43,035 nt of DNA from Bacteroidota bacterium (lineage in GTDB: Bacteria; Bacteroidota; Rhodothermia; Rhodothermales; JAHQVL01). Positions 23,381 to 33,900 of this stretch are shown one piece after another. The stretch covers positions 1-43,035 of the forward strand of contig JBCCIM010000028.1 of assembly GCA_039111535.1 (NCBI GenBank), given 5' to 3'. The notes beneath the pieces were generated by a model that was not told where the DNA came from, searched no databases, and was given only the letters and a program-made list of their open reading frames with translations. A program made the translations under genes and the position numbers. Within the stretch, counting starts at the first letter, position 1. Every line of letters starts with the position of its first letter.

Positions 23381-25765
23381 ATGCGATCTGCTGTTCTCAT
23401 TTGCTCTCTTGCCATTCTTGTCCTATTGGTCAACTCAGGTGACTGGTTGGCTGATCAACTCGTGCTGCGAAGCAACGATACCTTCCTGAAGAACAGCCTC
23501 AACATCCTGGTAAACCGCGAACTGGCGGATAAAAAAATACCCGGACTCGCCATTACGGTCATCGACGACCAGAATGTGTTGTTCGAAGATGGGTTTGGTC
23601 TTGCAGATCCCACAGGCAATGTGCCGGCATCTCCATACACGGTATTCCAGGCCGGCGCCGTTGCACAACTGTTTACCACGATAGCCGTCTTGCAGCGCGT
23701 CGAACACAACAAGCTCGACCTCGACGCCCCAATTGCTACCTACCTCCCCTCTTTTGCACCACGCAACCCATACGGACTCGATCTGACGCTCCGCCAAATC
23801 TTGTCGCATCAATCTGGCCTCGTCGCTGAACCACCAGTTGGGCACTACTTTGATACGTCGCGGCCCACACTAACACAAGTTGTTGAGAGTATTAACCAGA
23901 CAACCGTTGTATTTCCGCCAGAAACCTTTACCAAGTATTCCAATGCCGGCTTTGCCGTTGCCGGCAATGTGCTGGAGGCATCACTCGAAAAACCGTTTGA
24001 GCAACACATGCGGGCCATTCTCGATCGTATGCACCTCAAACGCACAAGCTTCACAGACCGGCTCGATCTGAAGAGTAAACTTGCTGTAGGCCACATTTCC
24101 TCGCTGGATGACCGTATTGTACCCCTGGACCCGCTTGAGATTGCCAATGGGCCGGCCAACAACCTGTACACAACGGTAAACGACCTGGGCGCTTTTATGA
24201 AGGTCCTTTTTGCAGACGGACTGAGCCCCAACGGCAGCATACTGGATGGTGATGCCTTTGAACAAATGTGGACCATCCAGCTGTCTACAGCGCGTAAACA
24301 GATTCCGTTTGGTCTCGGCTTTGCCGTTTCCATTTTTGAAGACCAGCGGCGGGCTACCCTGACCAGCAATACCCACGGCTTTACAACGCGCATAGACTTG
24401 CTACCCGATCAAGACCTGGGCGTTGCGATTATTGCCAACCTCGCATACAGCGAAGCCACGCTGGAAAAACTGGCTGGTTATGCGCTCAAACTGGCGCTGG
24501 CGCAAAAGAAAGAGGAGGCAACCCCTGCGTTCCCCAACTCGCGGCAACCGGACTCGTCCATGGTCAGCCAGGCCATCGGTTATTACATCAATGCAGATCC
24601 GCTCTACATTTCCAAGTCTGACCACAACCTGTATCTGTATCAGGACTTCAACAGGTATCGTCTCAGACAGCAAGGAGACTCCTTAATTATAGACGATAAA
24701 CATGCTTACGGCCCGATATTACTCTCTGACGGGCTAACGCTACAATACAATAACACCCTGTATTCCAAGCGGAATGCAGCGGTCCCTCGCGCTGGCGCGC
24801 CGAGGTATGCTAACCTTACAGGCGACTATGGTTTACCCGATCGCCCAATTACCATCGTCGAACAAAACAACAACTTGTATGCGCTCGACGGCTGGAACAC
24901 TGCCTACACCCTCACACCAGACGCTGAAGACCGATTTCTTTTTCCTGTAGACGGTTTGTACGGCGGTGAGTCTATTACCTTCACCAGAAATGAAACGGGC
25001 GAAATAGCATCAGCTTACTTTGCCAATATGCCACTGCCCCGGTTAACCGATGGCGCGTATGCAGATCTGGTACGGACAGTACCGCTGGAAAAACCAATCA
25101 GTGGTACAGCACAGCCGCTGGTTGCACCTCCGGAGTCAATGCTAACAGCGTACGGCAATAAAGAGAGCGAAATGGTAGATCTCACACATGTGGATCCCCT
25201 TTTCAACCTCGACATCCGCTATGCGACGAGGGAGAACCTGCTCGGCACGCAGATTTACAGCGAAGCCCGTGCGTTACTGCAACGGCCCGTTGCGGAGGCT
25301 GTGTTTAGCATCCAGCGCCAGATTCGCCGGCTTGGCTACGAACTGGTTGTCTACGACACCTACCAACCCTGGTATATCTCAAATGCCATCTGGGAAAGCG
25401 TGCCCGATAGCATGAAGTATTTCTTCAATGATCCGCAACAGAGTATCTGCCAAAACAACGGCACAGCGCTCAGTGTGGGTATTTTTGAATTAAACGCCGG
25501 CGCAGCTATGCCCATGCCGTCAGAATACGACGAAATGACGGCACTCAGCTACGCAGACTCTCCCCTTCCGGAGGAGCGACTCCGGTGGAACCGGGACTTC
25601 CTTCGCCGGCTGATGGAATCTGAAGGGTTTACCGTTGCAGCTGACAAGTGGTGGCACTTTACGCACAATTCCTGCCCTCAATACCCCGTGATGAACACAC
25701 CGTTCGCAGAGGTAGAGTATATCAATACGAACAACCTCCAGCGCATCTTCACGGTAGATCGTTAA
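23381..25765 (+). CDS. Beta-lactamase-fold / VanX-like-fold fusion, apparent double pseudoenzyme
   Basis: A 794-residue exported fusion. Residues 1-20 are a signal or anchor. Residues about 35-375 have the serine beta-lactamase/esterase fold: LTLRQILSHQSGLV and a YSN motif (Tyr186-Asn188) are intact, and a THG (331-333) stands at the third motif, but the catalytic SxxK is AVAQ (Ala93, Gln96). Residues about 598-775 match VanX-type D-Ala-D-Ala dipeptidases (LDIRYATRENLLG, LGYELVVYDTYQP, ADKWWHF), but the four key positions differ: the Arg of DGYRP is Gln662, zinc His is Gln691, zinc Asp is Ser698, and the catalytic Glu of EWWH is Lys756; only His759 remains. Both halves are therefore predicted inactive; ligand binding to peptidoglycan-type peptides is a possible role. 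The middle (about 385-590) is beta-rich and unassigned. Confidence 0.85.
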   Translation: MRSAVLICSLAILVLLVNSGDWLADQLVLRSNDTFLKNSLNILVNRELADKKIPGLAITVIDDQNVLFEDGFGLADPTGNVPASPYTVFQAGAVAQLFTTIAVLQRVEHNKLDLDAPIATYLPSFAPRNPYGLDLTLRQILSHQSGLVAEPPVGHYFDTSRPTLTQVVESINQTTVVFPPETFTKYSNAGFAVAGNVLEASLEKPFEQHMRAILDRMHLKRTSFTDRLDLKSKLAVGHISSLDDRIVPLDPLEIANGPANNLYTTVNDLGAFMKVLFADGLSPNGSILDGDAFEQMWTIQLSTARKQIPFGLGFAVSIFEDQRRATLTSNTHGFTTRIDLLPDQDLGVAIIANLAYSEATLEKLAGYALKLALAQKKEEATPAFPNSRQPDSSMVSQAIGYYINADPLYISKSDHNLYLYQDFNRYRLRQQGDSLIIDDKHAYGPILLSDGLTLQYNNTLYSKRNAAVPRAGAPRYANLTGDYGLPDRPITIVEQNNNLYALDGWNTAYTLTPDAEDRFLFPVDGLYGGESITFTRNETGEIASAYFANMPLPRLTDGAYADLVRTVPLEKPISGTAQPLVAPPESMLTAYGNKESEMVDLTHVDPLFNLDIRYATRENLLGTQIYSEARALLQRPVAEAVFSIQRQIRRLGYELVVYDTYQPWYISNAIWESVPDSMKYFFNDPQQSICQNNGTALSVGIFELNAGAAMPMPSEYDEMTALSYADSPLPEERLRWNRDFLRRLMESEGFTVAADKWWHFTHNSCPQYPVMNTPFAEVEYINTNNLQRIFTVDR

Positions 25766-25988
25766 GCAAGCCGCCCTTGCTAACCCTCAATACATAAGCC
25801 GGTTAAGGAGGGAAGAACCCTCTTCCAAAGCCTGGCGCCTCACCTACTCAAGACAGCATGTAAAATTCCATGCGGCCCGAATATCGCGGTATGTCATTTT
25901 TTTTGCCTGCTGCTAAATTGCCATTTGCAGAGCAATTGATTTTCTTTCACCACCGCTCCCTTCCCATGAAGCCCTTAAACCTTACGTG
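25766..25988 (+). promoter_or_regulatory. Intergenic region upstream of the T9SS cargo gene
   Basis: About 220 bases without a gene. A small hairpin at 25806-25824 (stem GAGGG/CCCTC plus flanking pairs, loop AAGAA) lies 40 bases after the previous stop and could stabilise or terminate that transcript, though no T run follows. A T8 run is present near 25900. The promoter of the large gene is expected here. Confidence 0.4.
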
Positions 25989-28900
25989 ATGCGATCTTAC
26001 GTGCTGGTTTTGCTCATGTTACTGCTTGTGCAAGTAGCCGCTGGTCAACAACCTTCAGAAATACTTCAGCTCAACGAATTTATGGCGTCAAATGCCAGTA
26101 CGCTGGCAGATGAAGATGGTGCGTTCAGCGACTGGATTGAAATACTGAACTTAAGCAGTGCACCGGTTGACTTATCAGGATGGTCGCTCACTGATGATAT
26201 TGACGAGCCGGCAAAGTGGGTATTCTCTGGCGGCACACTTTCACCAGGTGATTTTGCCCTTGTTTTTGCCTCAGGAAAGGATCGCGGCAATGCAAATATT
26301 GCATGGGAGACATTCATTGATAAAGGAGATCAATGGCAATACTTTGTCGGTGAAACGGCCCCTCCGGACAACTGGCTGGACCCCGACTTTGACGATACGT
26401 CGTGGGAAGCCGGAGCCAGTGGTTTCGGATATGGTGATGACGATGACGCCACGCTTGTAGATGTAGTAATTTCTGTGTTTGTCCGGAAAACGTTCACGAT
26501 CCAGCAGGTAGAACAGGTTACGCGGGTCTTGTTGGACATAGACTATGACGATGGATTTGTAGCTTACCTTAACGGTATCGAAGTTGCCCGCGCAAACGTA
26601 GGCGTCGAAGGCGTGCGGCCGGCTTTTGACGAGGGCGCGGGAAGTGCTGGTGAGCCCTTTGGTGTTAGAGGTTTGCCGCCGGCGCGCTTTGAACTAGAGG
26701 ACCTGGAAAACGTCCTGCAAGAAGGCGAAAACGTACTCGCCATCGAAGTGCATAATGCGTCTTTAAATTCATCAGATTTGACCCTCATCCCCTTTCTAAC
26801 CCTCGGATTCGATGCGCCGCAAAATCCCGATGCACCAATAGCCGATGACATTGCCCCGTTGCCGGGTGAAGAATACCATACCAATTTCAAACTTGGCGCT
26901 GAGGGTGAATACCTGGCACTGGTCAATCCTGAAGGCATTGTAGCTTCAGCCTTCGATCCAGCGTTTCCCCCGCAATCAGAAGACCTGTCGTATGGTTTTC
27001 AAAATGGTGTAGCGGGCTACCTGGCCTCCCCCACACCAGGAGAGCCAAACAGTGCCGTCATTTCAGGGTTTGCAGAAGCCCCTGTTTTCAGCGTTGAACA
27101 CGGTTTTTTTGACACACCTTTTAGCGTAACGCTGCGTTCATCAACGCCTGATGCGATGATCAGGTATACTCTGGATGGCAGTCCGCCGACCTCGACAACG
27201 GGCACGCGTTACGAAGCCCCGATCACCATAGAGAAAACCGCTGTATTACGGACTGTAGCATACAAAGCCGGTTACCTCGATTCTCCAGTAGCCACACAAA
27301 CGTATCTCTTCCTCGACAATGTCGCTGGCCAGATTGGAAGACCTGAAGGATGGCCAACCACCTGGGGTGGCAATGTTGTAGACTATGGTATGAATCTGCA
27401 AATTGCAGGACTCCCCGACACCGGTAACCGTGCACAAACCATCAAAGCCCTGCAGTCAATTCCCAGTGTATCGTTGGCCATCGACCTCGACGAACTCTTC
27501 GATGCAGACACGGGCATTTATGCCAACGCATTTCAACGTGGACGGGATTGGGAAAGGCCGGCTTCTGTTGAATTCATGTTTCCCGATGGTACAGAAGGCG
27601 TCCAGATCAACGCCGGCGTCCGCATTCGCGGTGGGTTCAGCAGGAGCGAAAACAATCCCAAACATGCATTCAGGTTGTTCTTTAGGGATGAAATGCTCAA
27701 ATTCCCCGCCTTTGAAGATGAAGGTGTCGCTGAGTTTGAAAACCTGGACTTACGAACCAGCCAAAACTACTCGTGGTCATTTAATGGCGATACGCGAAAT
27801 ACCATGAATCGCGACGTGTTCTCGCGGGATACCCAACGCGACATGGGAGATCCTTACACAAGGAGCCGTTATTACCATTTATATATCAATGGCCTGTATT
27901 GGGGGCTATTTCAAAGCCAGGAACGGTCGGAAGCGTCGTTTGCAGCTTCTTATTTTGATGGTGACAAAGACGATTTCGACGTACTTAAATCAACCGGCCC
28001 CACCGATGGGTTTTATGATCTTGAAGTCACAGATGGTAACGCTACAGCCTGGGTCGATTTATGGACTGCTGTAAATAACATGGCGGATGCTACTGACGAA
28101 ACTGAGCGGCAAGCAATTTATCAGCAAATTCAGGGGAGAAACCCGGATGGATCGAGAAACACAGATTTCTCAATTTTGCTTGATGTAGACAACCTGATCA
28201 ACTATACCCTGATCAATTTTTACACTGGCAACTTTGATGCTCCCATTTCCTGGTTTCTGGGGAATGAGCAAATCAACAACTTTTACGCAATCATAAACCG
28301 TGTCGGCGAAGCAGGATTCAAGTTCTTCACCCACGACAACGAACATTCCTTGCTGCCTGATGCTCCCCAGGCCAGAGATCGAACGGGCCCGTATCCTGCC
28401 GGAAACCAGCTTAAAGAGAGCAATCCGATGTGGATTCATCAGCAATTGATGTCATCTCCTGCGTATCGCATCCGTTTTGCAGACCTTGCGCACAAGCACC
28501 TGCGCAACGGTGGCATCCTAACCGAGGAAGCCGGCCGCGATAGATTTCTTGCGCGCGCTGCAGAAATAGAAGAAGCAATATGGGCTGAATCTGCCCGATG
28601 GGGAGACTCCAAACGTCAACCATCCTTAACGAAAGATGACTGGCAAAACGCCATAGACAACATTTCGAATAACTTTTTCCCGGGCCGCTCTGAAGAAATT
28701 ATTCAGCTACTGAGAATATCTCGGCGCTACTCGGATTGGCGTTTCCCATCACTGGGCTTCGTAGTCGATCCTCTTTTCCCCGCGATCGACCCGCCGGCCT
28801 TTAATCAACACGGCGGCAATGTGTCAGCTAACTTCCTACTGTCGCTCGCCAGTGAGGCTGATTCAGTGTATTTTACAATGAATGGCCCTGACCCTCGCCT

Positions 28901-30779
28901 CAGCGATGGCGCAATTTCGCCAGATGCCGTGCTGTACAGCGGGGGCGCCGTTGCACTTGCTGGAGCAGTAGACGTGCAGGCACGCGCCATTGTAGACGGG
29001 CAGTGGTCAGCCTTAAATCAAGCTACTTTCTTTGTAGATGCGGTTGCCCCCACCCCGGCATCGCTTGTCATTTCAGAAATCCATTACAACCCTTCAGCAC
29101 CCGACCAGCCTGAAATTAACGCGGGATTTGAAGACAACGACGATTTTGAATTCATCGAACTGTTCAACACAGGCAACGAAGCCTTACACCTCAGCGGGTT
29201 GCGCTTCGCTGATGGCATATCTTTCACGTTTGACGCAGCTGTATTGCCACCTGCATCTTATGCGTTGCTTGTAAAAGATGCAGCAGCCTTTGCGTTTAGG
29301 TATGGCGCTGATATCTTGGTTGCTGGCGAATATGATGGCAAGCTCAGCAACAGTGGAGAAAACCTGGTACTTCAAGGGTTCGACGGAACGGTTCTTCACG
29401 AGCTAGCCTACGGTACGGGTGGCAACTGGCCGAGCCGTGCTGATGGTAGCGGGAGCTCACTCGAACTCCTTGCTGATGCACAAGACCTTGCTTTATCAGA
29501 GCATTGGCAAGCCAGCCCTGGCGTTGACGGATCGCCCGGTGCACCTACCGCAACAGACGCCCTACCCATACGCATCAACGAGGTGTTAACACATACCGAC
29601 TTGCCACTGGTAGATGCAATCGAACTCTTCAATCAATCAAATGATGACGTTGATATTAGTGGCTGGTACCTGAGCGACTCCGATCAATATAGGAAGTTTG
29701 CCATTCCCACAGGCACTGTCTTGCCAGCAGGCGGGTTTATCGTCTTCGATGAATCCGATTTTAATGCGGATGGCAGCCCAACAGCCTTTGCGCTCAACAG
29801 TGCATCCGGAGATGAGGTCTCCCTCGTCTCAACAGGCAATAATGACAAGCTATTGAGGTTTGAGGACCATGTCTCATTTGGTGCAACAGCCAATGGAGAA
29901 ACGCTGGGCAGATGGCCTGATGGCACGGGAGCTTTATATCCTATGTTACAACCCTCTCTGGGCAGCACAAACGCCGGCCCCAAAATAGGCGACCTGGTCT
30001 TCCGGGAAATCATGTACCACCCACCAAACAACGACCGGTATTTAGAATATGTGGAGGTTATAAACCGAAGCAGTTCATCACTGAATGCCGAAAACTGGCA
30101 AATCGAAGGGGGTGTTTCCTACACCTTCCCAGACGGACTTACTTTGGGAGCCGGGGAAATTGCGCGTATCGTGCCTTTTGATCCATCCGTAGAGTCTGAT
30201 AAAATTGCTGCCATGCAGCAAGCGTTCAGCGATCCGGCGGTACAGGTACTGGGGCCCTGGGACGGCCGGCTTAACAATGCAGGTGAGACGCTGCTACTCA
30301 CCCGTCCTGACATGCCCCCCATCGAACAGCCCGACCTGATTCCTCGAATTGAGGTTGATCGGGTTGGATATAGCAATGCAGCGCCATGGCCAACCGAAGC
30401 CAATGGCGCCGGCGCAGCACTGGTCAAAATTGAATTGGATGACTTTTCTGATGACCCCAGCAATTGGACTGCTGAATCGCGTGTCGTTGAAACGGAGCCG
30501 CCACTGGACCCCGTAGACGTATTTGAATTGGTAGCCCCCTTTCCGAACCCAGCATTTGAATCTGCAACCTTCTCGCTGGTATTGGAAGAGGTCGACTATG
30601 TGCGTATTGCGCTTTACGATGTGCTGGGCCGGCAAGTGCAGGTGATAAATGAATCTTCACTTCGGCCCAATGAGCGCCATCAGTTCACGCTGAATACCTC
30701 AGGGTTGGCAAGCGGAGTCTACTTCATCCACATTATAGCAGATCGCTTCGGTGTAACAGAAAGCATTGTAGTATTTTAA
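25989..30779 (+). CDS. T9SS-exported CotH/lamin-tail-domain multidomain protein
   Basis: A very large exported protein, 1596 residues from ATG 25989 (GTG 25986 also possible). Signal peptide about 1-20. Domain order: lamin-tail domain (about 27-100), a jelly-roll region (105-277), a chitobiase-like CHB_HEX_C domain (about 363-445, IRYTLDGSPPTS), a CotH-kinase-like region (about 490-920, including GVRIRGGFSRSENNPKHAFR, LYINGLYWGLFQSQERSEAS and FFTHDNEHSLLPDA), a second CHB_HEX-like segment, then three more lamin-tail domains (about 1025-1150, 1190-1310, 1330-1470). The last 85 residues are a Por/T9SS type A sorting signal (PFPNPAFESATFSL, YDVLGRQVQ, GLASGVYFIHI). Likely a cell-surface protein; CotH-type phosphorylation activity is possible but unproven. 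It converges on rpoC. Confidence 0.9.
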   Translation: MRSYVLVLLMLLLVQVAAGQQPSEILQLNEFMASNASTLADEDGAFSDWIEILNLSSAPVDLSGWSLTDDIDEPAKWVFSGGTLSPGDFALVFASGKDRGNANIAWETFIDKGDQWQYFVGETAPPDNWLDPDFDDTSWEAGASGFGYGDDDDATLVDVVISVFVRKTFTIQQVEQVTRVLLDIDYDDGFVAYLNGIEVARANVGVEGVRPAFDEGAGSAGEPFGVRGLPPARFELEDLENVLQEGENVLAIEVHNASLNSSDLTLIPFLTLGFDAPQNPDAPIADDIAPLPGEEYHTNFKLGAEGEYLALVNPEGIVASAFDPAFPPQSEDLSYGFQNGVAGYLASPTPGEPNSAVISGFAEAPVFSVEHGFFDTPFSVTLRSSTPDAMIRYTLDGSPPTSTTGTRYEAPITIEKTAVLRTVAYKAGYLDSPVATQTYLFLDNVAGQIGRPEGWPTTWGGNVVDYGMNLQIAGLPDTGNRAQTIKALQSIPSVSLAIDLDELFDADTGIYANAFQRGRDWERPASVEFMFPDGTEGVQINAGVRIRGGFSRSENNPKHAFRLFFRDEMLKFPAFEDEGVAEFENLDLRTSQNYSWSFNGDTRNTMNRDVFSRDTQRDMGDPYTRSRYYHLYINGLYWGLFQSQERSEASFAASYFDGDKDDFDVLKSTGPTDGFYDLEVTDGNATAWVDLWTAVNNMADATDETERQAIYQQIQGRNPDGSRNTDFSILLDVDNLINYTLINFYTGNFDAPISWFLGNEQINNFYAIINRVGEAGFKFFTHDNEHSLLPDAPQARDRTGPYPAGNQLKESNPMWIHQQLMSSPAYRIRFADLAHKHLRNGGILTEEAGRDRFLARAAEIEEAIWAESARWGDSKRQPSLTKDDWQNAIDNISNNFFPGRSEEIIQLLRISRRYSDWRFPSLGFVVDPLFPAIDPPAFNQHGGNVSANFLLSLASEADSVYFTMNGPDPRLSDGAISPDAVLYSGGAVALAGAVDVQARAIVDGQWSALNQATFFVDAVAPTPASLVISEIHYNPSAPDQPEINAGFEDNDDFEFIELFNTGNEALHLSGLRFADGISFTFDAAVLPPASYALLVKDAAAFAFRYGADILVAGEYDGKLSNSGENLVLQGFDGTVLHELAYGTGGNWPSRADGSGSSLELLADAQDLALSEHWQASPGVDGSPGAPTATDALPIRINEVLTHTDLPLVDAIELFNQSNDDVDISGWYLSDSDQYRKFAIPTGTVLPAGGFIVFDESDFNADGSPTAFALNSASGDEVSLVSTGNNDKLLRFEDHVSFGATANGETLGRWPDGTGALYPMLQPSLGSTNAGPKIGDLVFREIMYHPPNNDRYLEYVEVINRSSSSLNAENWQIEGGVSYTFPDGLTLGAGEIARIVPFDPSVESDKIAAMQQAFSDPAVQVLGPWDGRLNNAGETLLLTRPDMPPIEQPDLIPRIEVDRVGYSNAAPWPTEANGAGAALVKIELDDFSDDPSNWTAESRVVETEPPLDPVDVFELVAPFPNPAFESATFSLVLEEVDYVRIALYDVLGRQVQVINESSLRPNERHQFTLNTSGLASGVYFIHIIADRFGVTESIVVF

Positions 30780-30876
30780 TCCCGGAAACGGATACTCCTT
30801 TATCTAACAAGGAGATGAGGTTGCTACTTTATTCCACGAAGTGATCCCTGTAAGCTGTTCAACTTGGTAAAAAAAG

Positions 30877-30911
30877 AAAAGCCGGCTGATCTTATCGATC
30901 AGCCGGCTTTT
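30877..30911 (-). terminator. Strong bidirectional terminator between rpoC and T9SS gene
   Basis: A perfect 15-bp stem (30877-30891 and 30897-30911) with a 5-nt loop contains GCCGGC in each arm. On the minus strand the stem is followed by a long U-rich tail (complement of 30865-30880), so it terminates the rpoBC operon efficiently. On the plus strand the tail is TTTT only, giving weaker termination of the large T9SS gene. Confidence 0.93.
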
Positions 30912-30938
30912 GCAATTTGTTGTTGGCCTTGTACCCGG

Positions 30939-33900
30939 TTATGGGGTGACAGATTCAACTTTGCTAGGCAGGTCGCTTCCAAGTGCTGCCTGCAGTTCTG
31001 CAAGCTCTTTCTTGGACCCAACCACGATGTCGCGGAATCGGCGCTGGCCGGTACCTGCAGGAATGAGGTGACCTACGATCACGTTTTCCTTCAAGCCATA
31101 CAGCGGATCCACTTTCGCGCGGATGGCAGCTTCGGTGAGTACCTTTGTTGTTTCCTGGAAGGAAGCAGCAGATACAAACGAATCTGTTGACAGCGATGCC
31201 TGCGTGATACCGAGCAGGATGGGCTCAGCAACTGCCGGCTGCGTTTCACGCACCGTAACCTGTTTGAGGTCTTTACGCTTCATGTCAGAGTTAATCTCAC
31301 GAAGCTTACGGCGGTCTACAATTTCACCAACCTTGAGTACAGAGTCACCTGCATTCGTCACTACAAAGCGATCATACAAGTAATCATTGAGCTCTTCGAG
31401 GATGAAACGGTCTACCTTGCTGCGCTCCAGCAGGTTTGTATCGCCAGGATCGGTGATGCTAACTTTCTGCATCATCTGGCGCACAATAACTTCAATGTGC
31501 TTGTCATTGATCGTTACACCCTGGAGGCGGTAAACTTCCTGCACCTCGTTTACGAGATACTCCTGTACTGATTTAGGTCCGAGAATACCGAGGATATCCT
31601 GCGGTGAAATCTGCCCATCAGAAAGCGGCTCGCCAGCACGGACAAAGTCGTTCTCATGAACAATCAGGTACTTCGAAAGCGACACAAGGTATGTTTTCGA
31701 GATTTCGCCATCGCGGCTAGTCACAATCACTTCCTGAGAACCACGTTTACGACCACCGAAGGAAACAACCCCATCGATCTCACTAACAACAGCAGGATCA
31801 GAAGGACGACGCGCTTCGAACAGTTCGGTTACACGTGGCAGACCACCCGTAATATCGCGCGTCTTCGCAGACTGACGCGGCATTTTTGCGAGGATTTCAC
31901 CAGCCTGTACCTTGTCGCCGGCATCGATCTGCAAGCGCGCACGGATTGGCAGTGGATACTCTCGAACTTCACCGTCTTTGGTTGTCACGAGGATAGCCGG
32001 CGTAAGGGTACGCTCCCTACTCTCTGTAATAACCTTCTCTTTATAGCCGGTCTGTTCGTCAGACTCTTCGCGGTACGTGGTACCTTCGACGATATCCTGG
32101 AAAGAAACCGTACCGGCAACTTCAGAGAGACGCACACTATTGTAAGGGTCCCAGCTGGCGAGTACTTCACCTTTCTCGAGCACCTGTCCGTCAGAGACGA
32201 GCAGCTCAGCACCATAAGGAATGATGTAGGAGATAAGCTGCCGGCCTTTTTCTTCCGGATCCATAATCCGAACGCCACCCTGACGGGCAAGGACAACTTC
32301 TCTCGTTTCTTCCCCTGTATCCAGCGTTACCGTGCGCAGGTTTTCAAATTCAACAACACCACCAAATTTGGTCTGCAAGGTGCTCTCAGCAGAAATACGC
32401 GAAGCAGTACCACCAATATGGAAGGTACGAAGCGTAAGCTGTGTACCAGGCTCACCAATCGACTGTGCTGCAACTACCCCAACAGCCTCTCCGGTCTCAA
32501 CCAGGCGGTTCATCGCAAGGTTACGGCCATAACACAGGGCACATACGCCACGACGCGATTCACAAGTAAGCACGGAGCGAATCTCAACTTCCTCAATGGA
32601 AGTCTCCGAAATTTTACGCGCTTTAGCTTCGTCAATCAGCTCATTGGCTGCAACGATGGTTTCGCCAGTAAGCGGATCTTCAACATCGTGCACCGATACG
32701 CGACCGAGAATACGGTCTGCCAGCGGTTCTACGATGTCCTCATTGTCTTTCAACGCTGTTGTGCGAATACCACGCAACGTGCCACAGTCCGTAATCGTAA
32801 CCGTAACATCCTGTGCAACGTCAACAAGACGGCGCGTCAGGTAGCCGGCATCAGCCGTTTTCAGGGCAGTATCAGCCAAGCCTTTACGGGCACCGTGCGT
32901 TGAGATAAAGTACTCAAGTACCGACAGGCCTTCTTTAAAGTTGGAGATAATCGGATTCTCGATAATCTCTCCAGCTGAACCAACCAGGCTTTTTTGCGGC
33001 TTGGCCATCAGACCACGCATTCCACCAAGCTGACGAATCTGCTCTTTAGAACCACGAGCACCAGAGTCAGCCATCATGTAAATGGCGTTGAAACCCTGCT
33101 TGTCTTCTTTCAGTGCATCGAAGAGCACTTCAGAGATCATGCCGTTGGTACGGGTCCAGATATCGATAACTTTATTGTAGCGCTCGTTCTCCGTAATGTG
33201 GCCCATTTCGTAGAACTCAAGCGCCTGCTCTACTTCGCCAGAAGCGTCGGAGATCAGGTCTTCTTTTTCCTGCGGTACAACGATATCGGCCAGCGAGAAG
33301 GTCAGACCAGCTGTTGTAGCCTGCTCAAACCCACGGTTCTTCATGCTATCGAGAAACTTCGTGGTTTCAGCAAAACCTGTAGCAGCCAGGATTCTGGAAA
33401 TAATGCTGCGGAGGTTCTTTTTGGTAAGGACCTCATTGATATAGCCGGCGCCTTCCGGTACAACTTCGTTGAACAGGACGCGGCCTACTGTGGTCTCCAG
33501 CGCTTCACCTTCATGCATCAGCGTGATTTTGGCGTGGAGGTCTACAATTTTCTGATCGTATGCCTGGCGAACTTCTTGAGAGGAGCTAAAGCGTTTGCCT
33601 TCTCCCCGCATGCCGTTCCGGGCTTTGGTCATGTAATAGAGGCCCAAAACCATGTCCTGCGTTGGTACCGTCACCGGTCCACCATGTGCAGGGCTCAAGA
33701 TGTTATGGCTGGCAAGCATGAGGATCATGGCTTCCAGACAAGCATCATGGCTCAGTGGCACGTGTACAGCCATCTGGTCACCGTCAAAGTCGGCGTTGAA
33801 AGCGGTACATACCAGCGGATGCAGCCGGATTGCCTTGCCTTCAATCAGTACCGGCTGGAAAGCCTGGATACCGAGACGGTGCAGCGTAGGTGCACGGTTA

